Of a DNA stretch of 64,000 bases, positions 11,624-23,880 are shown in pieces. Under the pieces are notes generated by a model. The model saw only the letters and a program-made list of their open reading frames with translations. It did no database searches and had not been told where the DNA came from. The stretch spans positions 2,789,950-2,853,949 of the forward strand of contig NW_026947499.1 in the NCBI RefSeq assembly GCF_034190915.1. Reading direction: 5' to 3'. This DNA is from Cavia porcellus. Its lineage: Eukaryota; Chordata; Mammalia; Rodentia; Caviidae. The translations under genes and the position numbers were made by a program. The first letter of the stretch is position 1, and the number at the start of each line of letters is the position of its first letter.

Positions 11624-11990
11624 GATGATACACGTCTACACAGATTCCACATGTGCATTTCACATACTTCACAACCAGGTGCCACATGGGCAGAGAGAGG
11701 ATGCCTCATCTCTCAGTCATCCATTGTCACCAATGCCTCATCCATTTAGTTCTTTCTCCAGGCCGCTCTTCCCCATCAGGGTCAGCAGTACTACACTGTA
11801 GGCGACACCAAGGACTTGCAGATCCCTTAGCCACTGGAAATGCTTTGCAGATAAAACCACAAAGGAAGCAGCTGATCTCTCCCACCATGGTACCAAAGGC
11901 CAATACTTTGCCCTTTCTGCTTCACCTCTGCCTGTTCCCTCTCAGAGAGTCAGAAATATCAAAACTATCCAACAAAAGTTGGGAGGTCCC
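11346..11990 (+). pseudogene. pol: ERV RNase H remnant
   Basis: After the duplicated block the frames read QQAKLTALTHALTLAK, then (shifted) YTDSTCAFHIL, WAERGCLIS and a histidine-containing HCRRHQGLADPLA. This is the order of class I RNase H, with the T-D-S catalytic block and the late H-x-x-G-H-like block (here H-C-R-R-H-Q-G). Frameshifts separate every block. Part of the tether between the RT connection and RNase H seems deleted. Confidence 0.75.
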
Positions 11991-12063
11991 TAGATCAAGG
12001 AACACCCCCCCACACACAAGTCCACACTGTCATTTCATCTCTTCATGACAATTTTCATGTGAG

Positions 12064-13020
12064 CTACAAATTCCTAGCCTGTGTACCCGGGTCTCTTATT
12101 TTTTTTTTTTTCCTTCCTGGAAGACCCTCCTTAAGACTATTACAGCTCAGTGTCCTCTCTGCTAGGTAACTATGCTTCAGGGTTCCCTGAGACCCCCCTT
12201 TTCCCACACACAAGCCACAAAGACTCTCACCAATCCAGTACTGGCAGATTGACATCACCCACTTGCCACAGTTGTGAAAGTTGATAGCTTTTGATCCCAG
12301 CCTTCACCTGGGTAAAGGCTTTTCTGATCAGCAGTCATTAATTCTCTCCTAACTGACATAATCCCCCAGTTTGGCCTCCTCAGCTCCATTTAATTGGATA
12401 ATGGCCCAGCTTTTACCAGTTTACCCAGGAGGTGTCCAAGTCTCTTGGTACACAATGGAATCTTCATACTCCCCACCTGCCTCCATCATCCAGTAAGGTA
12501 GAAAGAGCTGACATCCTCTTTAAGACTCCTCTCACTAAATTATCACTTCACAAAGACTGGATTTCCCTCCTCCAGATTGCTTTGCTGAGAATTCATGCCA
12601 CCCCAGGAGGCCTACAGGATGCAGTCCTTTTTAGCTTTTATACAGATGCACATTTCTGCTTGGGCCAGACTTTAGCTCTGAGTTCAGTCCAACTGGAGAC
12701 CCTCCCACTTCTACAACAAGCCAAGAAATATGGCATGCTGTCATCTCCTCACATTCACCATTATGATGACAACTGGGTAGCAGATTGGTTTTGGTTAAAG
12801 ATTTAAATCCCCAGTCCCCAAAGATGAAGTAGAAGGGATCTTTCAGAGTTGTCTATAGCACTCCAGTGACTATTCATTTGCAAGGGCCTCCATAGTAGAT
12901 TCACTGCTCCAGAAAAAAGCTGTGTCCTGCTGACAATTCACCTGAACTCTCTTCCTCATGGAAATTGAAAACAATCCCCCTATGTCCCACAAGGTGACCA
13001 GAATCCCTTAAAGCACCTAA
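12064..13020 (+). pseudogene. pol: ERV integrase remnant
   Basis: A zinc-binding style C-x-x-C segment precedes 'YWQIDITHLP', whose aspartate is at 12251-12253. A second aspartate in DNGPAFT is at 12397-12399, and the glutamate in KVERADILFK is at 12501-12503. The D-to-E distance fits the D-D(35)-E arrangement apart from a frameshift between them. The region ends with a C-terminal block reading FRVVYSTPVTIHLQGPP. The best frame (12432-12806) covers the core C-terminal half. Stops and shifts make it a pseudogene. No env sequence is identified after it. Confidence 0.8.
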
Positions 13021-13138
13021 ATGCCCTTCCACTGTTGCCTGACCTATTTTACTCAGTCATGCTATACTGGTCTGACCTGGTTTCATCATTAGAGGTCTAC
13101 TGGCGAATATTTCTATGCCGTGGTAGATCTCCTTTACC

Positions 13139-13570
13139 AGGTGTTGCAGTTACTTTTCTCATTGCTAAGATAAAATACGCAACTCCCAAAGTTAGAGAAG
13201 AAAAGATCTATTTAGAACAAAGTTTCTACAAGTTTCTGTCCATAATTGCCTGCTCCAAGGCAAGGTGGTTCATGGTAGAGGGGCAACAGTCCATGATGGT
13301 AAAAGACAGCAAAAACAATAAGGGAGATGAGAAAGCAGGAAAAGCCTTCGCTTTCCTTTATGTTGTATTCAGTCCACCTGAATTAGGGCAGTGCCTATCC
13401 AATCAGTGGAATGGTCAAGCGATCACCCACCATTAATCCCAGCACCCTCAATCCCAGCATGGCACCACCAGTCAGTCACACAGTCTAGGTGCAGCCATTT
13501 TGGAAAACATCGTATGATTGCATGAGGCTTGAGGGGGACACCAATACATAAACTGTAACTTTCACCTCTG
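13139..13570 (+). mobile_element. URR1-like rodent hAT DNA element (copy 1)
   Basis: The start 'gtgttgcagttacttttctcattgct' style segment (13141 on), then 'aagataaaatacgcaa', 'gaagaaaagatctattta', 'cagtccatgatggtaaaaga', and an end with 'gagggggacaccaataca', follow the URR1 order as I remember it (a non-autonomous hAT-type rodent element whose ends mention a forward GTGTTG and a closing GGGGGACAC block). Diverged and with small deletions. It abuts the ERV, so the insertion probably removed or displaced the 3' half of the provirus. I could not find clear 8-bp target duplications. Confidence 0.6.
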
Positions 13571-13619
13571 GCCTCCCCAAGACTCATGCACTTCTATTCA
13601 TAAAAGAAATTTAGTCCAC

Positions 13620-14620
13620 CACTAAAAGTTACTAAAGTTCTAACAGTTTCAGCATTGCTGGCCAAGACCCACATCTCAGAGATTTAAGTCAAACTCTTAG
13701 CTGTGAGCCTCTGTGCATAGGAAAAGAAAGATAAACACTTGTGACATTTAGTGCCACAAAATACACATTTCCATTCCAAAAGTTATGATTCTTGCATCAT
13801 GCATGCACCTAAGCCAGTAATGTGTGGATGACACAAAGGTCTGTTGCCAGCAGGAGCAGAGGCCAGGCTTTCTCTCTCTTGGCTATAGAAGATGAGTTCC
13901 TGGATTGCTGAGCACTCTGAATCCATTTCTGAGGAACAAATTCTCTAGGCTGCTATCATTCTGGCGCATGATGCTCTTAGGTTTTCTTCTCAAAGTTGCC
14001 TTCTGCTTTTTCAATTTTGACACTACAAAAGGTGGCATCTTGTGGTCTGTTGTGATGCCCTGGAGCCATCTTTTCTAGCATCTTGTTCCTTCTCAGCAGG
14101 GAAGATCTCCTTTGCCCTATTTTTAAAGTCCACAGCTTTACTGGATCTTCCTTTCTGGCCAAACTCACAACATGTTAAATCATTCTGCTGATCTATTTGC
14201 TCTTGATTGTCAACACAGATCTGGCTAAAAACCCCCAACTGTAGCAATGCCACTGCCTCAACATTCAGCTGCCTTGAAATTTCCTCTGCAGGATTAGTTA
14301 GTCTACTGCCCTTAATCATAGTCTCAGGCAAAGTTTCTGGAAGAGCAAAATGTACGCTTTTTGCCAAACCACAACACACATCATCCGGAGTCCACCATCC
14401 AATGCAGTCCTTCTTCCCAGCAGAAATCTCCCCAGCCTGGTGCTACTGGAAGGATTTCTATCAGCCTTCTGGTTTTCTGAGCACTGACCAGAGTCTCCCA
14501 CACAATACAGTCCCAGGTATTTCAGCTCTACTTTTTCACATGAGCCTGTGAAACAGGCTTTGCCTCTTGTGGTTTGATTCAAGGGTACATTAGGACTATG
14601 TTGATGGCCTCATGTACCCC
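13620..14620 (-). other. Unclassified repeat-like segment with open frames
   Basis: On the - strand this has two partly overlapping open frames (118 codons, 14023-14379; 88 codons, 14316-14582). The 118-codon one has a lysine/glutamate-rich C-terminal half and reads ETMIKGSRLTNPAEEIS near its start. I do not recognise the protein. The length, the flanking retroelements and the style of the sequence suggest the internal part of an LTR element (ERVL/MaLR-like), but that is inference. Confidence 0.3.
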
Positions 14621-17600
14621 AAGAAAGCTAAGTGGAGACAGTGGACACCTGTTGGAACATGCAGAGAGTGGCTGGTTCCCCCCAGCAGCAACTCCCTGAG
14701 CTCAAATATTAGCTTAGTTCTTCTCCGAGAACCAAACCTTTCATAGTGTTGTGGCCTTGACAGTTTAGGACTGATCAATGCTTCCACAGATCCAGGGGTG
14801 GGCATAGGATCAGTGCTGGCACAATCACCCTACTCCCCAGGAAAGACAAGCCCAGGAGTGGAGTTCAGACCAGCCTGTTCCATCCTGTGCTCTTGGTGGT
14901 GTGATCTTGCTCCAGAGACCTGAAATTACTGGATATGTGTTTAGGGGGCACAGAGACAGTTCTGCACTTGAGAGAGAAGACAGGGCCAGGGAAAGCAGAA
15001 TTCAGAAACAGCAGAACCAAGTCCTGAAGGCCTTCAGGCTCCAGTTTGCCCAGGTTCGTGGTGACCCTGACAGTACTGGAGCCCACGCATTCCTCAGGGG
15101 CAGGAGCGCTTAGGTGGTCTACTGTGCTCAGGAAAGACCCATGGATTTGTAAGAAGTCACAGCTGCCCACTGTGTGTCATAAGCGCTCTGCTCATAGTTG
15201 CTGAGGCTCAGCAGAGCTGCACTCCGGAAACTCACTGCCTGCCATGTCCGTTATCATCATCCTTGCTATGCACCAAGTCCTGTGGGCAGCAGGGGGCTGA
15301 GTCTCTTCCATCGCTCACTGCCCAGCATCAGCCCAGCCACTGTAGCTGCTGCACTGAAGGTGCTGGTTTTGTCCAGAAATGACAAAAGGATAATTTAGAA
15401 CCCCCGTGGCTCCCAGCACATTTCTAGGCAAGCTCTGGGTAATGGTAGGTTTCCTCTGATGGCGCTGTGAGAAGACACCTGGCTTAATGTGTCCATCACA
15501 GACACAGAAGTTTTGAAAGCAGCACTGCCCTGGGGCTGGGAAGGTTTAAATGTTTCTGCCCTTTGATGAGATTTTTAGTGCCTCATTAGTGCCTGGGTCA
15601 CTTGGTACCCAAGCCTCAGAGCTTAATTACTCTAAGGAGTAATTAAGAGAGACAAGTCAGAGGCTCTGCTCTGCCTGGAGCCACACTAGTGCTTTATTTA
15701 TTTCTCTTGGAGAGTGAGAAAAATCTGGCCTCATGCTGATGATACTTGATTGGCTTCAGAGGTTCTGCAAACCAACTCCCTGGAAGACAGCACAGTTACT
15801 AATCACCCATCCCATTGGTTGGGGAGAGAGACCCCCCAAGATAATCACACTTTGGAAATGTTTTCTTTCATTTCATGAAGACATTCAGAGAAACTTAGAG
15901 CAGAGAAGAAAACGTTTCATGAGCAGTACGGTTGAGAATCCATGTTTCTGAAAAATCCCAGAAAGCACATTCTAAATGCCCACTTGATCCGACTTTGATC
16001 TGTTGACATGCTCTGGGGAGGCTTCTGTGGCTTTGTTGGCTGGGGCCAAGGGGAGCCCACAGCTCCACAAGGCTGCCACACATCTGCAAGCTGGGATATA
16101 ATCATCACTAGTGACAGTAAGACAATGGCAATCACACTGAAGTTAACTGACTGAGTACCTTAGTCTGCCCAGGTGCCAGGACTTGAAGTAGAGGCCAATG
16201 ACCCTGAACTCTGAACACAGAAATTCCTGGCCTCTGGTCTTTCCTTCCAAGGTGGAGTTGCCTCTTATTCCCAGCTCTGGGATGCCAGGAAGAGAGGCTG
16301 TCTGTAAGCAGCTGTGACTACCAAGTCCAGGGCGATTGTCTCCCAGAGTCATTTTGTTAGAGGGCTGGACAGAGGGTATGCTCACCAAATTCCCATGAAC
16401 AGAAGACAGCCTGGAGTGAGTCCAGCATGGGCAGAGTCTCCCAGGAAGGATTCTTGTGCAGTGATCTCCCTTCCACGCTGGAGGGAGAGCAGAAGGCCAA
16501 GGACCTGCTGTGGTGAGGCAGCACACAGCCTTTCCCCAGCCTCTGTGCTGCTTCTGTGACCTCAGTGAAAGCAAAAGTTGTTGAGGGCTGAGGAGGGCAA
16601 TGGGTCCCCAGGCTGCTCGGTTTTGGAGCAGATAAGCCGAAGGGTTTGGGTCAGATCAGTGTGAGCTTTGGATGTTTAAGAGCTTCAGATCTGTTTAATC
16701 AAAACCTGTCCCTGATTCTCTTTTTTTGTTCCCTTCCCATCACCTAATGATGTGTTATTTGCTTGTACAAATATCCTCTGATCAATGAGATCACTATATA
16801 TTGAAAATACATACTAATAAAAAACCAAAAATTGTGTAATATAATAAATTAATGAAGCACTTTTTTTATCAAGTTCACATATTTGTGAGGGACTTAAAGT
16901 CACTCTGATATTGTCTGTAGCAAAATGGTTCTTTCCTAACCTAGGAATCAGATATTTACATATGAATATGTCCAAGGATTAATAAAGCTTTTAAAGTCCT
17001 CCTTACACAAGTACCATGTTTTAATGGAAAATATCGCTGTCTCTATGAGACAGTGGCCTTCAAAATCTGTACTATAAATTTGGCTTAACTTTGATGAATT
17101 TTCATCTTTTTTCTGATGTGAAGATTGAACACAGGGCTTCACATAGCATAAACACATGCTCTATCCCATCTCCAATTAGCTGAGATTTTTCCTCTGTAAC
17201 TAAACAATAACCAATGATATATCATGTGGTCAGGCACCGTGGTAGACTCCAAAAGAGCAAATTCCGGGATGTAGCTATTGCTGCTTTTGAAAGCACCCAG
17301 AAAATGAAGCATGGTAATGACTTTTCCCACATGGACTTTCAGGGAAAAGAAGTTCAGTCTGTGAAAATCAAATTGATACTGGCTTGCATTTTTCTTTTCT
17401 TATAATTTTTTTACAACCATGTTAATCTTTCCAACTCCCTCATTCAATTTGAACCCTTCATCTTTGCTGTCTTCTGTCAGCTTCTAAAAAAAAAAATCGT
17501 GAACACAATTACTATCTACTTTGGAAACAGGAGAAAACTACTTTTTCATGCCTGAAAATCTGCATATGAAAAAATAAACAGAAGTCTTAGCTTTAACTCT

Positions 17601-18265
17601 ATACTTAGCTTGATCAAGCACTTATATATTCTCTGTTCAGTACATGTTTACAGAGGACCAGGCACAACATGTAAGAACATGCACCAACATGAGTACAGGT
17701 AGACTGATTGATTCAGACAAGATGAGAGCTCAGGTCAGTGTGATGTTTAAAACGAAGGCCTCTGCCACTGCGCCCTACAGATGCCCAATGAAGGAAGAAA
17801 GCCACGGCCCCTCCTAAATGATGATTTCTTGTCTTGTAACTCAGAGCCTTCTGAGGGTCCAAGATGGTGGTCACAGGGCAGATGGGGTCTGACCACTCAC
17901 CCCTTTTCCTTGAGGTTCTCTATCCCCGATTTCTTTCACAAGGCAGGGGACAAACACAGCATCACCTGGGGCTCAGCAATGATGCATAGATTCAGCAACA
18001 CTCCCCATCTCCTCCTGCCTGCTACATGGCAGTCTTCCCCGGGAGGATGCTTACCAGCTCCACACTGGGCAGCACAGGTACCATGCATACCCTAAAACTT
18101 GTCTTGGCTCCCACAGATTTCAGATCCCAGAAGAGGATAAAAAACAAAAACATTTAGTCAATCAAATGCATAAACTGATGACATTATGGTATCTATCATG
18201 AAGCATATAAATCATATGCAACTCCATGCCACATCCTGTAAGTCTTGTGTTAGTAATTTATGTCC
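14621..18265. other. Unassigned sequence
   Basis: No exon, RNA gene or familiar repeat recognised across about 3.6 kb. The 16.8-17.6 kb part is notably AT-rich. The 143-codon - frame at 16143-16574 lacks any known motif. Confidence 0.4.
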
Positions 18266-18266
18266 A

Positions 18267-18555
<289 letters not shown>

Positions 18556-18582
18556 GCTTCTTTAAAGAGAAACAAAACAAAA

Positions 18583-18692
18583 TGAGGTCTTGCTAGGCAT
18601 CCCAGGACAGCCTCAAAATCCCAGCGATCCTTGTGCTTCTGAACCCCACATGCTGGGATGACAGATGTGTGGCACTGCCTTGCCCAGCTTAT
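18583..18692 (-). mobile_element. Second B1 SINE monomer
   Basis: 'gaggtcttgctaggcatcc', 'cagcctcaaaatcccagcgat' and 'tgctgggatgacagatgtg' are again a reversed B1. The pair lies in the same orientation as the monomer at 18404, separated by an A-rich spacer. This looks like a dimeric B1 or two independent insertions at an A-rich site. Confidence 0.75.
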
Positions 18693-18771
18693 GTGTTGTT
18701 TCCTGATGACCCAAATTCATATTACTAAGATGCTCACACCTGATGATAACATGGCACCAAGTGCAATGTTG

Positions 18772-18850
18772 TATTTGATCTTATTCCTTACAACACCTCT
18801 CCTAAGAGTTCGGTACTTTAATATTCATCCCGATGACAAAGGGCTGAGCT
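18772..18850 (-). repeat. MIR SINE core relic
   Basis: 'tgatcttattccttacaaca', then 'cctctcctaagagttcggtac', then 'atccc..atgacaaagggctgag' mirrors the MIR block order 'atttaatcctcacaaca ... aggtacta ... atgaggaaactgag' in the reverse-complement reading of a - strand element. Short and diverged. Confidence 0.45.
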
Positions 18851-18999
18851 GAGAAGTGTGATGTGATGATTGCTTTCCTGTGCAGAGAAGTATGAAGTAA
18901 TCTCTAGGGATTCAACCAAAGACTGAACTACACACCACTGTGGGTGTACTATTTCAGAGATGTGACCAACCTCTATAACAATTTGACTTTGAGGGGAAA

Positions 19000-19036
<37 letters not shown>
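19000..19036 (+). repeat. (AACT)n microsatellite
   Basis: Nine perfect AACT units between 'ggggaaa' and 'gtcatcagg'. Confidence 0.9.
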
Positions 19037-19039
19037 GTC

Positions 19040-21180
19040 ATCAGGAATCTGAGTGAGCTTAATTTAGTAAGCTTTAACTGAGGTTTACTTTGAAAAAGAG
19101 CTACCCATGTGTGCTGCTGCAGTGGGTCCTGTCAGAGCTTACTATCCCTTCCTGAAGGCTACCATGAGCTTCAGTCCCACTAGGCACAGGCAATGACATT
19201 GATCATCCCTTGTAGTTCAGCTCTTGATAAACACTTGTCTGATGGACTTTTCCTCATCACCTGACTGGTCCATTAAGAATCAGAGCCATTTGGGACAGCC
19301 AAGGCTTGGACAGATGTTGAACAGTCAATATCTCAAGGACCAGGCCTGTGCACCACACAGCCATGCCATCAGACAGAGGACACCAGAAACTTCCTTTTTG
19401 TTCAACTAAGAGCACATCTCCAAATGTCAAACATTCCACAAATCTTGAACCAAGCAACTGCTGATTAAATGTGTTCTGCAGAATGTGAAGTTCTGTTAGT
19501 AGTAGAAATATACCTGGAGCCCAAAAACCCCTGAGCGTCAGCCACAGGGCCTTCTAGTTAATTACTTTCTGGTTCTCTGATATCCAGAAAGGCTCCAGCA
19601 TAAGCAGCAGCTCGGAGGCTCCTGCCCCTCTTTTGCTAGCTGCTGTCCCAGGCCACCCTCTGACCGTGGCTTCTCAGGACAGCTTTCCCTCCTTTGGCCT
19701 TAAGAGTTCCACATTCCTATTTCTAAGACCATGTGAGAGCTATATACTTCTGCCAGAGAGAAACTGGGCTGTTTACCACACCTTAACAATTTTCAATTAC
19801 AATGGGAGGCTTTAGACACCACTGAGGTCTGCCTGGCTGATCTTTATGCTGTTTTTCTGTCCTCTGATAAGATATCCTGGAAGTTGGTGCTTTCAAAATT
19901 CAGCTACCTGTTGTTCCCTGAAGAAAATGAAGAAAGCCATTTCAAACAAGATAGCACTTCGATAAAATATTTGATAAAAATTTTCAATTTGCTTCAAAGC
20001 ACAGTTCTTGTGTCAAAGGAACAATAAGTCAATAGGAGGAATGTGGCAAATGGTTGGAAATGCTTCTGTTTTCACCAGCTGTGGACAGTGAGTGTCCATC
20101 AGTAGCCCAGTAGTGATTGTGGTTGACCTCGATCCTCACAGGGGCCATCACAAGGAAGAGAGTTGACCATAGGCAGAATGTTTGTGTGGCAAGTTTTCTT
20201 GGTAAATTGAATTTTCATCTTTTGCACAGCGGAATGTAAAACAGGTGAGGCCCTGGCCTCTGTGGAAATCTTGAAGCTGGTGAAACAGCAGTAAAGACAA
20301 GTGTCCTCCCACGAGAGCTATGGGAGAGAAAGCAAGAAAAATCCTGGAGACAATGAGGTTCATGGGAACAGAGACCAAGCTACGGGTGCACACCCGATGA
20401 GGGGCAAGAGAGGAACCTTAAATGGATATGGACTCATCAGCAGTGCTGTCCTAATGACTCATCAGCAGTGTCCCCTGTCCATGGAGCCGCTGACTGTTGT
20501 CTGATGAGGCAGCAGGAATGGGACCAAGGGATGAACCTACGACTGCTGGTTTTGTGATGAGCAGGCTCAGGAGCTCAGCAGCAGCTGGCAGTGATTTTCA
20601 CCCAGGTGAGCTGAAAGTCAGTGGCTCTTCAGAGGCTGAGCATTAAAGAAGCAGATCTGAAGAGGTGAAGATGTTGGAGCCCCAGTGCCGGTTGTCATCC
20701 AGTCTTAAGGGAGAGGTGGCTGATTCCCTGCTCCAGAATTCCGTGAAACACTCTGAGGGTGTAACAGACAAACAACACCCCGTCCTCCTGTGTGCAAAGT
20801 CCTTAGTGTGCATATAATCTGGAAGCATTCCAGCCCCCCTCTACAGCTGAGCACATTTTTCATGTATGAACCTGGGATAAAAAATCAGAGCCCACACTCT
20901 CAACTAAGTGTTCCTAGCCTCATTGCTAGGAAAATGAATTAAATTTTCCCAAGAAACAGCAAGCTAAGGATTCTCAGATAAAGGCTCAACTTCTAGCCAT
21001 ACTGAAAGCTCCCTGAGAGATCTAGCATTAGCAAGGGCTTTACTAGTCTCCATCTGCTGTTCTGTAAGTTTGAGAGTAGTAAGACAGTCTACCCGAGTCT
21101 CCAGAGATGGAAAGTCTTTTGACAATGATGAGAGGCACAGGAGGAGGGAGCCAGAGACACAGAGAGAAGAAAAGGAAAGG
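19040..21180. other. Unassigned sequence
   Basis: About 2.1 kb in which I recognise no gene or family. No open frame above 82 codons. Confidence 0.45.
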
Positions 21181-21183
21181 AAG

Positions 21184-21560
21184 TGTTAGGGCTTAGATCT
21201 AAAAAGACCCCCGCTCCATATTTCCATGTGTGTGGAGTGTAACTGGATCATGGGGTGCTGCTGTACGCATCATTAGATCTGTCCTCTGATGGATTCAGTG
21301 GATAAATGTGCTGTTAGGATCTGGAGCCTGGCCAGGGGTGGGTCACTGTGGCCATGAATTTGGAAGATGTGTTCTTATCACCAGCTCTGGCCCTTTCTTT
21401 CCTTGCCTGGTTGCCATGTGTTACATACATTTTCTTCTGTCATGCCCTTCTGTGATCCTGCACCTGCCTTTGAGTCAGGTGACTACAGACTGAAACAAAG
21501 AGCCATAATAAATCTCTCCATCCTTTACTTGTGGATTTCAGACAGTGTGTGAGTAAATCA
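21184..21560 (+). mobile_element. MaLR-type LTR
   Basis: The stretch opens with TG ('tgttagggcttagatct') and has the classic 3' layout of MaLR LTRs: 'ttcttctgtcatgcccttctg', then 'gactgaaacaaagagcc', then an 'aataaatctctcc' polyadenylation region and a terminal segment. MaLR LTRs belong to the ERVL group and are promoter-polyA units of non-autonomous retrotransposons. I could not place the 3' end precisely or find a target duplication. Confidence 0.6.
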
Positions 21561-22590
21561 TAAATTCATACCAAGAATGGGATAATTGCTGGACTATATC
21601 TAACCTTGTGGTTCAGAAACATTAAAAAATGGTTTGGGGGAGGAACTTGGAATGATATGTTAGGTAGTAAAGCACTAGAATTCTGCAAGCTGAACTTATG
21701 GATAGTCTTGTCAGAGTTGAGAAGACCAGTGGAAGAAATGCACACAGTAAAGAAAGGGTCAGAAGGTTTCAGTTGGGAACAAGGACTTGATCAGAATTTG
21801 CTGGAGGCTAAGTGCTTTACACATTGGTAAAAAATTTGTTAATATTTTGTCCATCTTGAGGTTGTTCATGAAACTGAGACTAATTGTATTAGACCGATTA
21901 ATCTGGAAGAGAGAAATTCAGGGCAGCCCAATGTTCAGAGAGTAGCATGAGTAGCATGAGAGAAGCATGAGTTACTGGTAGTCTTTAACCATATCTGCAG
22001 GGGGAAACAGTAGCAAAAAGTAAATATGAAAAGTTGTCAGCTTCACCAGAAATAAAAAACCTACAAAATTGGTTCCAAGAAGAGCCATGTTTTTTTAAAA
22101 AAAAAAAAAGATTTACTTTAAAACGGAGCCTAGTATTTTGTGGTAGGAGAAGGAAAATAAATGTTTTGAGGGCATCTAAAAAATCAACACAAACTCACCA
22201 CTGAAGTCCCAAGGATTTAAAACAGTAGATCTTTCATTTGAGAAGAGACTCCCTGGGACACTGACATATTCGTGAGAGTTACTGAGATACGAATACAAAA
22301 GAAGAGGAAAAAGGATGACGACAATAGGGAAGAGTGTTGAGAGGAAACAGGGCAGAGCAAAGAGGAGGAGAAGAGGATCATACATGGGCAGGGACTAAAC
22401 ACAGGTGGGTAGAACCCTGAAGGGGCCAGTGATGTCCCTGGAGATGGAGCAGGTGACTGGATCCAAACAGAGCAGCCAGCTGGACATTGAAGGTGACAAG
22501 ACTCACACCAGGGGGAGACAGGGTCACCACCCTATTTTTACCTAGTGCTGAAAAGGCAGAGGTGTAGGGGCTCCAGAGCTGTGGCAGGCT
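21561..22590. other. Unassigned sequence
   Basis: No feature recognised; a short A run lies at 22097-22110. Confidence 0.45.
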
Positions 22591-22591
22591 G

Positions 22592-22800
22592 CATAAAGAC
22601 CCCATGCCCCAAACTCTGGATGTGTAAATGTCACTTTGATGGCCTAAAGGAGTTAGGCATTATGAGGTGAGTGGTCATCAGCATTGTGCTATGAGTCCTA
22701 AATAAAAGGACCTGTGTCCTAGAAGAGGAAGATAGAAGAGGGTGTGACCCAGATGCTGGATTGACACTGGGACCATAGAGACCAAGAGTGTCCACGGCTG
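22592..22800 (+). mobile_element. MLT1-like LTR fragment
   Basis: The order 'agaccccatgccccaaactc', 'gaggtgagtggtcatc', 'gagtcctaaataaaaggacc' and 'agaagaggaagatagaaga' is like the MLT1 series ('gaccccc ... gaggtcat ... gtccttataaaaagg ... gaagaggaagagac'). The 3' end of the LTR is not obvious; the sequence beyond 22800 is not recognisable. Diverged and ancient. Confidence 0.45.
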
Positions 22801-23435
22801 AAGAATAATTGGAGCCCTTGGAAGTGGGAGGGGGCAGCACATCTGGGCTCAAAAGCACCTGGAGGGAGGGTGGCTCCGGACACCTGGGTCCTGGTATGCC
22901 AGATGTCCTGATACACAGAGGGGCAGAGGAGAGAGTGGAGGCCAACTTCAGGGGAGAACTGACTGTGCTCCAGGGTGCCCTTCCCCCTTACCCACATTCC
23001 TATGGCTGGCCAGAGCAGGCAGTTCTGAAGAGCTCATCTCTGATTTCTTCCCAGTACCAGAGCTTATTAGCACCAGATAGGGCTCTGCCACATCATGTCT
23101 GCAGCCTGCAAACATAGCCTGGCTTCCTGATGGAGGGGTCTTCCTCTTCTCACCCAGCTTAGGCCAAACTAAAATTTAGCACAGTGGCAAGTTGCCCCAG
23201 AGCTGCATGCAGAGAGCAGTGATCTTCTTAGCACGTGGACCTGATCAGACAGCACCACTGACAGGAGCCCAAGAGAGGGGCGAGGGCAGTGCCCACTTCA
23301 CCCGAGTAGGAGCAGTGGCTCTACCAAGTGACAGTGGGCTGGGGCCCAGCAAGGCCAGGGCATCAGGTAGATGGAGATGTGGGTGGAATCTGGGCAATTA
23401 CTGACCCCGTGAGCAGGGTTGGCTTCTGGATATTT
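22801..23435. other. Unassigned sequence
   Basis: Nothing recognised. Confidence 0.4.
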
Positions 23436-23880
23436 AGCAAGGAAGAAGAACAGAGGAGGAGAGGGAGACTGGGTATAAAACAGGAAGAGAGGAAAGATAG
23501 AGAGGGAGCACAGAGGACCTACATGTGTGAGTAGATGCAGAAAGGGAAAAACAGAGAGACACACAATGGGGGAAGAGAGAGGAGGATGGATGGATGAGCA
23601 TAAATGAACACAGGACAGAAGAGAGGGAGAACAAGGCAGAAAGAGAGAGGAAAAGAGGGAGGTGGAGAGAGAGAAAGGGAGGGCAGAAGTGAAAGGTAGA
23701 AAAAGGAGAGGAAGAGAAGAGAAGGGGAAAAGTAAGGCAGCTTTCAAACAGGGATGAGAAGTCCTAAGAGAGAGCTCCATGGGCAGGAAGAAATGAAAGC
23801 CAAGACACAGATGAAGGCAAAGCAAAAAGATACAAGGAGATGTAGAGAGAAATGCAAAAGAGAAACACAGGAGGAGGGCA
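23436..23880 (+). repeat. Purine-rich (GA/GGA)n low-complexity tract
   Basis: About 440 bases that are overwhelmingly A and G on the + strand, with units such as gagaga, aggaag and gggaga. Such long homopurine tracts can form triplex (H-DNA) structures. The 175-codon and 196-codon - frames nearby arise from this composition. Confidence 0.85.

Larger units (their letters stand above)
9906..13138 (+). mobile_element. Decayed class I (gammaretrovirus-like) endogenous retrovirus
   Basis: Gag capsid, reverse transcriptase, RNase H and integrase remnants follow one another in retroviral order on the + strand. The motif style (an L-P-Q-G-F block, a Y-M-D-x-L active-site block, an integrase D-D-E set and a C-terminal region with 'STPVTIHLQG') is that of class I ERV pol. 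All frames are broken by stops and frameshifts, the protease region is largely missing at a poly(T) run, a 148-bp tandem duplication lies in the RNase H part, and no env or LTR is recognisable. A URR1 element follows directly, so the original 3' part was lost or displaced. It is ancient and non-functional. Confidence 0.85.
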
